Shown: piece by piece, positions 36,069-46,935 of the stretch
Layout: the number at the start of each line of letters is the position of its first letter
How positions within the stretch are numbered: the first letter of the stretch is position 1
Notes under the pieces: generated by a model
Databases searched by the model: none
Seen by the model: the letters and a program-made list of their open reading frames with translations, nothing else
Told to the model about the DNA's origin: nothing
DNA from: Onthophagus taurus
Lineage: Eukaryota > Arthropoda > Insecta > Coleoptera > Scarabaeidae
Length of the DNA stretch: 64,000 nt
Direction of reading: 5' to 3'
NCBI RefSeq assembly: GCF_036711975.1
Contig: NC_091966.1
Coordinates: 38,509,501 to 38,573,500 of the forward strand
Position numbers and translations under genes: made by a program

Positions 36069-36375
36069 CTAACGTCGAGTAACAACTAAAACTAGAACTA
36101 ATACTAGTATAAGAACTAACACTAGACCTAGAACTAGAAACATTTGAGTTTAGCCGTCTTAAGAGACGTACGGCTGAACCCAAATGTTTCTTGTTGTAGG
36201 TCTTGTGTTGGTTCTAGTTTTAGTTCAATGAAAAATATTCAACAATCTAACGTTGATTAACAATTAAAACTAGAACTAACACTAGACCTAGAACTAGAAG
36301 GTTTCGGGAAAGTTTCGGGTGTACGGCTGAACATTTGGGTTCAACCCTAGAACCCAAATATTTCTAGTTTTAGGT
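36065..36375. repeat. Palindromic CTAGAACTAACAC repeat
   Basis: Inverted arms around GTTTAGCCGTCTTAAGAGAC and GTACGGCTGAACCCAAATG, each continuing into CTAGAACTAACACTAGACC-type sequence. It fills the space between the two oppositely oriented LINE fragments. Confidence 0.8.
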
Positions 36376-36394
36376 CGTGACATAATTTCAAAAT

Positions 36395-37430
36395 TAAAAA
36401 ATTCGACGTCCAGGGATGTGCATCAATTAAACAGTAGGTTAATAAAAACAGTCTCAAATATAATTGTTTATCCATTATGTAAACTAATAAACCAGTGCTT
36501 ATTGAACTCGATTTTTCCGGACTGCCTGAAAGTGGCAAAGGTTATTCATATTCACAAAAAAGGACCAATATCCATTCTGCCAATTTTCGGGAAAATCTTT
36601 GAAACTGAATCTTTTGCAACTCACCTCAATTCTAATAGCCTATTGTTTTCCGGACAGTTTGGCTTTAGAAGAAATAGGTCGACATCGGACGCCATCCGCA
36701 CTTTGGTACAATTTGTTCAGAATGGCTTCGAAGCCAATAATTATTCGGGAGCTGCTTTTTATGATTTAACAAAGGCGTTCGACTGCGTCTCTCATGACTT
36801 ACTAATTCGTAAATTTAGTGCCTTCAATATGGACATCAGCGGCATAAATCTTCTCGAATCTTATTTGACGAACAGATCGCAGTATGTTTCCCTTGACGGT
36901 CTAGAGTCCGGTCGTCTTCCACTTAGGTTTGGTGTATCTCAGGGCTCAGTATTGGGGCCACTCCTGTTTTTGATATTTATCAACGACCTACCCAGTAACA
37001 TTCCCCATGATTCCGACCTCATCCTTTTTGCTGATGATACAACCGTAATGGTCTCCTCAACAGATGCCGATGCTTTGCATCACCGCATATCTGAGTCACA
37101 AGCCTGCATCTCAAATTGGATTCAGGCCAACAGACTAAGCATGAATAGAGAAAAAACACAAACTTTAAACTTTTCAAATAAACGTCTCAGGTCGTGTTCG
37201 GAGCCGGTCAAGTTCCTGGGGGTCTATCTTGACTCTGGTTTGACGTGGAAGGCCCACATTGACCAATTGACGAAAAAACTGAATACCATTGTATTCGTCA
37301 TTCGGAGACTGAGAGACCTTGTCCCGTTCAATGTTGTGATGAACACATACTACGGCTATTTCTTCAGCCACGTATCGTACGCGTTAATTTGTTGGGGTCA
37401 CTCCGCCCATGCGGATCGTGTTTTTGGTGA
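36395..37430 (+). pseudogene. LINE reverse transcriptase, truncated at both ends
   Basis: Non-LTR reverse-transcriptase domain in one open frame. Motifs in order: PDCLKVAKVIHIHKKG, QFGFRRNRST, FYDLTKAFDCVSHDLL (block A aspartate), FGVSQGSVLGPLLFLIF, LILFADDTTV (active-site FADD) and PVKFLGVYLDSGLTWKAHI. The upstream endonuclease is missing. There appears to be a short loss between HKKG and ISILPIFGKIFE. At about 37425 the frame runs out of LINE sequence into the neighbouring palindromic repeat, so its last dozen residues (from about FGEPKF) are repeat-derived. The RT core has no stop, but the copy is truncated and not a functional element. Clade not assigned. Confidence 0.85.
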
Positions 37431-37800
37431 ACCCAAATTTGCTGAACCCAAATATTTCTAGTTGTAGGTCTTGTGTTGGTTCTAGTTTTACACTAGCACT
37501 AACACAATACTAAGAACTAGAATCATTCGGGTTTAGCCGTCTTGAGAGACGTGTGGCGAAATCCGAATGTTTCTAGTTCTTGGTCTAGTGTTAGTTCTAG
37601 TTTTGCACTAGCACTATCACTAGAACTAACACAAGACCTAGAACTAGAATCATTCGGGTTTAGCCGTCTTGGAAGACGTGCGGCTAAATCCGAATATTTC
37701 TAGTTCCAGATCTAGTGTTAGTTCCACTTTTAATTGTTATTCAACGTTAGATTGTGGTATATTATATTATTCAACGAAATGTAGAACTAACACTAAACCT
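37425..37800. repeat. Palindromic CTAGAACTAACAC repeats, about two units
   Basis: Two successive palindromes, each with ATTCGGGTTTAGCCGTCTT and GACGTGCGGCTAAATCCGAAT arms flanked by TTAGTTCTAGTTTT-type sequence. The array begins within the tail of the LINE frame. Confidence 0.8.
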
Positions 37801-37886
37801 TTAACATTAGACCTTTTTCCAAGCATACTATTAAGCTAGTTACATTTTATGTGGGACAGTACAAATGCATAGTAGTTTCGTAACTA

Positions 37887-38990
37887 CACAGGAAAAAATC
37901 GTGTCGTGTAAAAATTTTAGAGTAGTTGGTAAAAAGAATTAGAGTAAAAATTGTAATATCACATGGTAAAAATAACTCTAATGAACACTATATTTAATAT
38001 TAATATAGAGTTCATATATTATTCACTTAATAGAGTAGTTTTTACAGTTCTCTAAAGGAGAGTTCTTTTTTACTTATGTTAGTGAAGTTATGTAATATAT
38101 AAAACATAAAATTTTACACTAGACGTGTACTTTTCCTTCGGGTACTTCGTAGGCACCGCACTATTTTGCTCGGGATTACTCGTTGGTATCACGTGATCAA
38201 CATGTGGTGTGATACAGCTAAAATTTAACGGTCATCTACTAAACGAGTCAGAACTCGATAGCGTCTTGAGACCTGATTTACGCGATATAGAAAGAAAGAA
38301 CGATTTTTATTTTAGTTATGTTTGCCAAAATAAAACATTCATGATGTGAAATTAGTGGAACTTCCGGAAGATTTTACATACAAGTTCCTTGTGAAGATTG
38401 GTAAAAATGTGCAACTTGGTGCAACTATACAAATAGGAAACTTATAGAAGACTCATTAGATGCAGTTTTGATGGTGACTCGGTGGAAACTTTAAAATGAA
38501 TTAAGTATTATATATGTTATATGTATATAAACAGAATTTAATTTTTTTAAATTTAAGTTATAACAATATATTACAAGTAAAAATAAAAACAAATATTTTA
38601 TAATTTTGATTTTTATTACAAACGTAAAACTTCCCTAAAAATACTTCACTTCCTATAAAAAATTAACACTAATAAGTGTAAGATACACACTATTTAGTGA
38701 TATTTCGTCAATTAATAGAGTAAAATTAGAGCGAATTTTTAATAATTTACACTGATTAGATTAGAAATGTATCTAATTAGAGTGACGACAACATCTAGTT
38801 AGATTACATATAATACACTGTTATAGAGTAACGATTTTACACTATTTAGTAAACACCATCTTCTCATTATTTAGTGTAAATTTTTAATCTATTCACCTAC
38901 ACTATATAGTGCAAAAAAATAACTCTAAATAAATTGGACCGATCTGAACCATGTTTTAGAGTTGATTTTTACTCTATATTTTTTCCTGTG
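37887..38990. mobile_element. Non-autonomous TA-flanked element with TAGAGT repeats
   Basis: 1104 bp with ends CACAGGAAAAAAT (37887) and ATTTTTTCCTGTG (ending 38990), TA on both sides. The interior is rich in TAGAGTNNT and ACTCTA motifs spread along both strands and has no coding frame. The transposon family is not assigned. Confidence 0.7.
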
Positions 38991-38994
38991 TATG

Positions 38995-40280
38995 ATTACT
39001 GCATTAATATATTGCTAGTTATATGAAATTCCCGGTTATTATTGTTTATTATGATCAATTTTTATATATCATATATCATTCTTATCCATAGTTTTTACTT
39101 TTTAAGTTATAAAACATTTTGTTGTTAAATGTGTCAAATTTGAAATGTTTTGAAATTTAAATCCGTTAGGTTGGTAATAATCGTATTTAGATTATAATCG
39201 CTTACGGATAACGTTTTATTAATTTATTACAAACAATTTTCATCTATAAAATTTTCTCCTATGATTTTTAGAAATCGAGTTATAATAAGAATACTTATCC
39301 AAAAAGGGTAATTTAAAAATGTGAAGATTTTATGGTGTATAACTAAACATGAGAAATATTTAGAAAGAAAACGTTTATAGATTATTGTTATTATGGTATA
39401 CTATGAACAATTTTTATTGATGTCATTCATATCCACAGTTTTTAATTATTGAGTTAACAATCATTTAGTTATTAAATATTACAAGTTAAGTTACTTGAGT
39501 TATGTGAATAAAGGAATTATTATTTTTGTGTTAAAATTGGATTAAATCTACTTCAAAATGCTTTTTATTTCAACTTGATATCTCAATTACTTCTTAGGAT
39601 ATGGTACTTTAAATATGAAAGAATAGAAATAGAAATATAAGATGAAATAAAAAAATCATAACGTCGAGATTTACAGGAATAAAGAAATAATTTTCAACAC
39701 ACTAAATATCAATTAAATTTGCTTTAAAATGTTTTTTATTTTATGATATTATCTCATTTAGTTTAAGAGATATGATTTTTTAAACTTTATACTTACCAAC
39801 CTAACATTAACAACTACACTGAGTTGTGATTAAAAATCGTGCCCCATTGGGATATATGAAAATGAAAGAATTACGTGTTGTTGCTTCTTCTTATATATTC
39901 ACTCCAAATAATTCTCATCCATAACATTCTTCTTGTAGCATCTTTGGTTTTCCGAATTCTAATAAAAAGTATTATCGAAAAACGATAATCTAAAGATTTG
40001 ACTATTTGAAGGTTTATAACTAACAATACGAAATAGTTAGAAAGAAATTGTTTATGGATTACGATTTTGCAGGTTATTAGGAACAATTTTTATTAAAATT
40101 ACTTTTGGGTTAGAAGCAATTTTGTTGTTAAACGCTGTAAATTTGATTTATCTGGAAATTCTAGTCCGCTAGGTTGGTAATAAATTATAAATTTCATTAC
40201 AAATAATTTTCATCCATAAGATTTTCTCGTAACATTTTTCATTTTTGAGTAAAGGAGAAGAAGACAACTTCTACAACTTA
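38995..40280. repeat. AT-rich degenerate repeat region
   Basis: Phrases recur: GGTTGGTAATAA (near 39172, 40174), GAACAATTTTTATT (near 39407, 40082), GAAAGAAAACGTTTATAGAT (39362, and 35154 outside) and ATTTTCATCTATAAAATTTTC / ATTTTCATCCATAAGATTTTC. The repeat is too diverged for a reliable unit length. No gene. Confidence 0.55.
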
Positions 40281-41479
40281 AATCTTGATTTAGTTATTAA
40301 GGTTTTTTTACTAGATTGTAAAACAAATTAATACCGATACCTACACACTAATTATTTTTAATTAATTATACACCCATTATAATTATAGTTTTGTTTAGGA
40401 GCCCAATGATAAAGCCGTACAAATGTAAATACACTAGCAAATAACGATTAGCGGATTACCACGTTATTGTAGCGACTGCGCTAGCATAATTTTCTATTAT
40501 CATACAGTGCACAATAACGCTACCAGTAAAACTGGCATAGATTACGCTAACGTCGATTACGTTTAGTCATTATTTTCTATTCCAACAGTTTAGTTATGAT
40601 TTACACAGTGTTGTGGTATTGATGTAAAATTTAACTGGTGCGGTGAATCCACCATTATTATAATATACCTAGTACATACATTAATAGCTGTTTATGTATC
40701 GAGGTTTCAGAGACATTACAGATTTATTTTAGAGTCATTTTAGCTTTATAATATATTATTATTGTTATTTATTATATAAATATTATCTACGAAAGCTGTG
40801 AATCTCTGAATACATAAAAACATGTTCATAGAAATCAGAAATATAAAAGGGACATTCCCCTCAAACGGAAATATAAGGCGACCAATCCAGAATTTTACGA
40901 GCATAGACGGCTGAATAGATATGAATTTAAGCAGAAGAATCGACAGGCGATATTCCTCTTCGCGAAATCGTGGAGAGCATAACTCGAGGTCGAAGAATGT
41001 GAGATGCTACCATACGGTCGGGAGAACGGAAAAACCGACGACCGCGCCAGATTTATTATGTATTTTCTTAACAAACTTTCTTCCCTCTTTTTCTTTTGGC
41101 TGGTTGTTGGACGTTGTAACTTAGGGGTGCAGAGCGACGGACACGACCGTCGAGGCCTTGAGAACGAGTATTTCCGTGAAATATGGAACGCCCTCCCGTT
41201 GGACTGTGTCACATGATTCATAGAGAAAGCAAGGACAAAAACATGTTGCGCGGACAGAAATACGGCGCCGGTCCGGGCTGTTTTAGAAAGCTTTGCGACT
41301 TTTATAATAACATATATATCTATATATATATATAAGCTTTACTCGCCGAGACGTTGGTCGTCTACTCGCCAAACTTCACTCGTATATTTGATGGAGTCAC
41401 TTGCAGAAACATTAATTACGTATGCGTGCAGTGTTTATCTGGAATTCAATTTAACCGAATTTCGCGGGTGAATAAATTA
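40281..41479. other. No gene seen
   Basis: Contains a short (TA)n microsatellite near 41308-41335. Overlapping open frames around 40.9-41.2 kb on both strands show no family features. Confidence 0.5.
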
Positions 41480-41819
41480 ATTTTCCTCTGAAAACTCAAA
41501 GGGTAGGGTTTGTACCAAAAGCATTCCAGATTACCCCAAAAACATATTTAATAAGCGATTTTCCTTCCATCGTTTAATTGGTTCTATTTAGAACATTCCA
41601 AATCGCGATATACATGAAAAATGCTGTTTTGAGCAATAAAATTGGTAATATGTCAAGAACACAAAGAGATGGAAAAGAAATTCTTGTAACAAAAATGTTT
41701 CCTATTAATCCAGAATACATATTATTCTATAATTAATTTTATTTCATCTTCTAATTTACCCTGCTTAGTACTTTCAACATCCCATAATATGTAAAATTCG
41801 ACATTAATTTGGACATTAA

Positions 41820-43073
41820 CCCTTTGTGTCCCAAGAAGTCAAAAATTTTGAAACTATGTGACAGAATTAAAACGCTATCAAAATACACTCAGTAAAGGCC
41901 TAAAATATTGAGAAAAAAAAATTTTTAAACAAAACTTACATTCTCGTATAACCTAAAAGTGTCAAAAAAGACGCTAATTTAAAAATTCCTGGAAGCCGTA
42001 TTTATTGAAATTAAGGAGTGAGACTTATTCTAAGTTAAAGCTCAAAGCTTTCTTTTTAAAATGATGTATAATAATTGTTAGGTTGGATTAGCAAAATATT
42101 GAGAAAAAAAATGTTGAAATAAAACTTACATTTTCGTACAACCTAAAAGTGTCAAAAAAGATGCTAATTTAAAAGTTCCTGTAAACCGTATTTACTGAAA
42201 TTAAGGAATGAGACTTATTGTAAATTAAAGCTCAAAGCTTTCTCTTTAAAATGATGTATAATAATTGTTGGGTTGGATTGAAAAAATATTAAGAAAAAAA
42301 ATGTTGAAACAAAACTTACATTTTCGTCTACGTAACCTATAAGTGTCAAAAAAGAAGTTAATTTAAAAATTCCTGGAAAACGTGTTTATCAAAGTTAAGG
42401 AATGAGACTTATTTTAAATTAAAGCTAAAAGCTTTCTTTTTAAAACGATGTATAATAATTGTTGTGTTGGATTGGAAAAATATTGAGAAAAGAAAAGTTG
42501 AAAAAAAACTTATATTTTCGTGTAACCTAAAAGTGTCAAAAAAGATGCTAATTTAAAAATTCCTGGAAGCCGTATTTATTGAAATTAAGGAATAAGACTT
42601 GTTCTAAATTAAACCTCAAAGCTTTCTCTTTAAGATGATATATAATAATCGTCGCGTTGGATTGGAAAAATATTGAAAAAAGAAATGTTGAAATAAAACT
42701 TACATTTTCCTATAACCTAAAAGTGTCAAAGAAGATGCTAATTTAAAAATTCCTGGAAGCCGTATTTATTGAAATTAAGGAATAAGACTTGTTCTAAATT
42801 AAAGCTCAAAGCTTTCTCTTTAAGATGATATATAATAATCGTCGGGTTGGATTGGAAAAATATTGAGAAAAGAAATCTTGAAATAAAACTTACATTTCCG
42901 TATAACCTAAAAGTGTCAAAGAAGATGCTAATTTAAAAATTCCTGGAAGCCGTATTTATTAAAATTAAGGAATGAGACATTGTAAATTAAAGCTCAATGC
43001 TTTCTTTTTAAAATGATTTAAAATGAGTGTTTAAAACTACCGGTACTTTAAAGTACCGTCGGGACTCAAAGGG
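41820..43073. mobile_element. TTAA-flanked piggyBac-like element with satellite core, copy 2
   Basis: 1254 bp between TTAA at 41816-41819 and 43074-43077. Ends are CCCTTTGTGTCCCAAGAAG on the left and, reverse complemented, CCCTTTGAGTCCCGACGG on the right. It is therefore the same element as 31579-34237 in inverse orientation. The interior holds about five to six units of the same ~190-bp repeat. Joining the outer flanks at a single TTAA restores a normal monomer of the host satellite. Confidence 0.88.
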
Positions 43074-43554
43074 TTAAATTAGGTTACACCTCAAGAATAT
43101 CATGACATTGTAAACTAATTTTTGTATCAAAACTGTTCCATATTAACTCAAGCAAATTTTTTGTAAACGTTTTTATTCCATTTTATTTATTCCATTTTAT
43201 TCCATTTTATCTCTCAAAATCGCGAAATATATGAAAATTGATGTTTTTGGGTATTAAAATAAATTATATCTCAAGAATACAAAGAGATGGAATACAATTT
43301 TGTACACCAAAAATGTTGTAAACTATCCCAAAATCATACTTGATAAGCGATTTTATTCCAGCGTTTAATTCGCCTTACGTATGCAATCAAAATCGCAAAA
43401 TATATGAAAATTGACGTTTTTGGATATTAAAATAGGTTATATCTCAAGAATACGAAGTAACAGAATACACATTTTTATATCAAAAATGTTCCATATTATC
43501 CCGAAAATATATTCTATGAGCGATTTCATTCTATCCTTTAATTCCTCCCACTTA

Positions 43555-44202
43555 CAAGGGAAGTGTCACAACTGTGTCTCACCGATTTCGATGCAATTTG
43601 GTACAGTCATAGAATGGGCCAAAATAAGGTTCGCACATTTTTTTATACGTGCGGTAAAAGCCCCTGGGGCGAGTTATAGGGGTTGAAAGTTTGGAGAAAA
43701 AGTACGTTTTCACTTATATTTTGAAAACGAAAAGTGCTATCAAAATTTGGTAAATTGTAACTGATATTCATTTTAAAAGAGCTTTCTTTTGATGTGTCAC
43801 ACATATAGCAGAGGGTTAAAAAGGGCGAACTACCCCTATTTTTTTGGAATTATTTAAAAACCACCCTATCGATTTTGGCGGCATTAAGTATACTTCTAGT
43901 GCGTTCAAAAATATTAGTTAAGGGTTTTTTCCCATTCGCCCTAGATCAACCCCAGCGAAGTTACGGGGGTTAACATGTAAGCACTTTTCGTAAGAATGAT
44001 GTGATAAAATTGTCAGGTATTTTGAAAATACTTTAAACAAAACCGTAAATTAGTCGCACAATAAAATGTTTAGTGTAAAATAAGGCATAATACACCATAT
44101 AGGGGTTGTTGGGGTTATCCACCCCCTTAAAAATTAATTCTATCCCGGGCGTTATTTGTCGATTACGGCGAAATTTGGTACTGTGTTTGTTTTATATTTG
44201 AA
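43555..44202. repeat. Left long inverted repeat of the pogo-like element
   Basis: About 648 bp pairing with 46294-46935. The inner edge is GGTACTGTGTTTGTTTTAT. Confidence 0.88.
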
Positions 44203-44518
44203 GTAAAAATTTTTGAAAATGGTTATAAGGGTTACAAATTAGGGGTAGTTTTTTGTTTATACCTCGAAGATGAAAACTGCCATCGTAACTGTGGTATTGT
44301 TTTTTAAAAATCTATCTATCGATGTTCCACGAGGTAAACTACCCTCATTTTCTTTAAATAATAAATATAAAACTACTAGATAAATAAGATATTTTATTTA
44401 TTTATGAGTTAAAAAGCAACTGACAAAAAAAATAGTTCAATATACCAAAGAAGTTTATTCTACATTACTAATTGACGTTTTTTATGTATTATATTAATTT
44501 TCAATATTAAATTTATTT

Positions 44519-46108
44519 TTATTCTACGTAGTGTTGGCAAAAATGAAAGTCGTGGAAAAAATGTTTTAAACATAAGGATTTTTTACACCATGCACATGTT
44601 ATGACCGCTATATCCCCACAGATATCACACGTTGGCTTCTCACTCGAAAAGCAAACTTCCACGGGATTTTCAAAATGGTCTGGTCTCTCCTCTATATAGC
44701 CACTTGCAAACCATGCGTATTTAAAAACATTTATAAACCGAGGGGAAGCCAACTGGTTATGCGTCAACGATTGCAATTTTAATATGTTATCCCTCTGATG
44801 TAAATTGACATCATACTGGTAAAGAATAATCTGATCAGAGAATCTTCTAATAAAATTTTTCCATATTCTGAAACCAAATACATCTAGGGGCTGTATTTGA
44901 CCTGTTGTCCCTGCAGGTATAGATAAATGTTTAAAATTAGTACCTGATGGAGTTATTTCACTAATAACTTCAGGACAATGGCCACTCCAAGAATCTAATA
45001 ATAATAATGATTTAGAACCAGTATTTGGAAAATATACATTTTGGAGCCAATTTTTCATGTGTTCTGAAGTTAACTTTCCAGATTTTGATGCCAAAACGTA
45101 TATATTGTCTGCTTTAAACATTGTATTTGCTACCCTCGGTCCAAAGCTGCCAGAGGGTTCTTTTAAAACAATAAAAAGTGGAGAAAGAAGTTTCCCATCA
45201 GCAGATATTACGGGTTGAATTGTGTAACTGTGCGTTGTAGATGACACCGACTGGACCACACTTTCTACGGTTTTAACTCCTAAATCGCTTAATGTTCTTC
45301 CCGAATGGAATTCCAAGTTAAAACCGCTCTGATCCGAATTGTAGGTGTTTTCAGGTCCATATATTTGGATTTGTAGCTTTGCCTCTTTAACGAAATCTTT
45401 TGCTAAAGTTTTTACTCGATCAACATTTCCAATTTGTTTTTGGGATAGAAATTTTGTTATTTTTCGGCTTACTAACCGATTTGCTTTCTTAAAACGTTGC
45501 ACCCAGCTATGAGATGCTTTGAACAGTTGAGGAGATAAATTCTTTTCATTTCTAGCTTGTATAGCCCATCTGCGTATATCAATATCATGTAGTGGCAATT
45601 TATTATCTACGGCGGCTCTCGCTTGATTAATTACAAATTCGGTAATTTCTGCTAATTTTTCTTTGTATGTCCCTCTTTCTTCAATATATTTAGACCATCT
45701 GTGCAATTGGGTCTTTGACGTTACTTTTCGGTATTTGTTTTTTACGGTTTCTAGTTTCAAATAACCTTTCTTCCCACTTGTCCAGTAATTTACCGCCTCT
45801 AATTTGTACTCGTAGTCGATGTCATCCTTCAATGGACAATGAGCATCAGTATCTTCTACAAACCTGTCAGTTGTATCCTGGTCTTCAATAATTTGCTGAC
45901 CGTCATTGATGCCATTGGATGAATCGAAAATTAATACAGTTTCGTCTTCAATTTGCATATTGTAGTCTTCCATACTTTCCATTAAAATACGCTGTATATT
46001 TTCTTTTAAACTAACTTCTGCTTCATTTACAGGAGTCTGGGGAATATTCATAACAGTAAAAACTGTCATTAGCAAATTTAAAACGTTTATTGGGTTTATT
46101 GTAACCAT
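44519..46108 (-). CDS. Pogo-superfamily DD36D transposase with Cys/His-rich tail
   Basis: A 529-residue transposase starting at ATG 46108 with no stop or frameshift. The N-terminal 90 residues are acidic and unrecognised. A psq-like region (about 97-145, YKLEAVNYWTSGKKG) and a CENP-B-type helix-turn-helix (about 165-225, RRWAIQARNEKNLSPQLFKA, SWVQRFKKAN) follow. The DDE_1 core has D259 (YNSDQSGFN), D372 (LLLLDSWSGH) and D409 (GQIQPLDVFGF), with 36 residues between the last two. The C-terminus carries C494, C497, C505, C508, C513, H516, H519, H522 and C524, arranged like a zinc-binding finger, which is not part of the usual pogo/Tigger plan. The gene lies centrally between near-identical TIRs, so it may be functional or recently so. 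Superfamily is secure from motif order; the tail's role is unknown. Confidence 0.9.
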   Translation of the reverse strand: MVTINPINVLNLLMTVFTVMNIPQTPVNEAEVSLKENIQRILMESMEDYNMQIEDETVLIFDSSNGINDGQQIIEDQDTTDRFVEDTDAHCPLKDDIDYEYKLEAVNYWTSGKKGYLKLETVKNKYRKVTSKTQLHRWSKYIEERGTYKEKLAEITEFVINQARAAVDNKLPLHDIDIRRWAIQARNEKNLSPQLFKASHSWVQRFKKANRLVSRKITKFLSQKQIGNVDRVKTLAKDFVKEAKLQIQIYGPENTYNSDQSGFNLEFHSGRTLSDLGVKTVESVVQSVSSTTHSYTIQPVISADGKLLSPLFIVLKEPSGSFGPRVANTMFKADNIYVLASKSGKLTSEHMKNWLQNVYFPNTGSKSLLLLDSWSGHCPEVISEITPSGTNFKHLSIPAGTTGQIQPLDVFGFRIWKNFIRRFSDQIILYQYDVNLHQRDNILKLQSLTHNQLASPRFINVFKYAWFASGYIEERPDHFENPVEVCFSSEKPTCDICGDIAVITCAWCKKSLCLKHFFHDFHFCQHYVE

Positions 46109-46293
46109 TGCTTCTGTCAGTTGCTCTGAAACTAAAATCTACCCACTGGGCACACGTTCTTTTATACTAGAAAAAACTATTTTGAGAAATGACCTTTAGC
46201 AAGCGGCACTAAAAAAACAAATATTGTGCCAAAATTTTTTTGGTAGGTGTATTTTTGGCAACATTATGTAGAATAAAAATAAACTAATAAACT

Positions 46294-46935
46294 ATATAAA
46301 ACAAACACAGTACCAAATTTCGCCGTAATCAACAAGTAATGCCCGGGATAGAATTAATTTTTAAGGGGGTGGTTAACCCCAACCACCCCTAAATGGTGTA
46401 TTATGCCTTATTTTACATTAAACATTTTATTGTGCGACTAATTTACGGTTTTGTTAAAGTATTTTCAAAATACCTGACAATTTTATCACATCATTCTTAC
46501 GAAAAGTGGTTACATGTTAACCCCCGTAACTTCGCTGGGGATGATCTAGAGCGAATGGGAAAAAACCCTTAACTAATATTTTTGAACGTGCTGGAAGTAT
46601 ACTTAATGCCGCCAAAATCGATAGGGTGGTTTTTAAATAATTCCAAAAAAATAGGGGTAGTTCGCCCTTCTTAACCCTCTGGTATATGTGTGATACATCA
46701 AAAGAAAGCTCTTTTAAAATGAATATCAGTTACAATTTACCAAATTTTGATAGCACTTTTCATTTTTAAAATATAAGTGAAAACGTACTTTTTCTCCAAA
46801 CTTTCAACCCCTATAACTCGCCCCAGGGGCTTTTACCGCACGTATAAAAAAATGTACGAACCTTATTTTGGCCCATTCTATGACTGTACCAAATTGCATC
46901 GAAATCGGTGAGACACAGTTGTGACACTTCCCTTG
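46294..46935. repeat. Right long inverted repeat of the pogo-like element
   Basis: About 642 bp, complement of 43555-44202 with a few substitutions and small gaps. Confidence 0.88.

Larger units (their letters stand above)
35246..37859. mobile_element. TA-flanked inverted-repeat pair around LINE debris
   Basis: The left end CTTTGTCCCACATAAAATG, after TA at 35244-35245, matches the right end (reverse complement CTGTCCCACATAAAATGTAAC) before TA at 37860-37861. The repeat is about 21 bp with one base inserted. The interior holds two LINE fragments and palindromic repeats, not a transposase. It may be a mariner-type element filled by later insertions. Confidence 0.5.
43555..46935 (-). mobile_element. 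Pogo-like transposon with ~645-bp TIRs and TTA target site
   Basis: 3381 bp, ends CAAGGGAAGTGTCACAACTG and complement. The inverted repeats span 43555 to about 44202 and about 46294 to 46935 and are almost identical, differing by scattered substitutions. TTA is duplicated on both sides (43552-43554, 46936-46938). Host satellite monomers elsewhere have a single TTA at this point, so the 3-bp duplication is directly supported. One unbroken transposase is encoded on the minus strand. Confidence 0.9.

Noticed and set aside
40895-41221. Overlapping open frames on both strands near 41 kb
   Set aside because: Moderate GC content keeps several frames open by chance. No motif in any of them.
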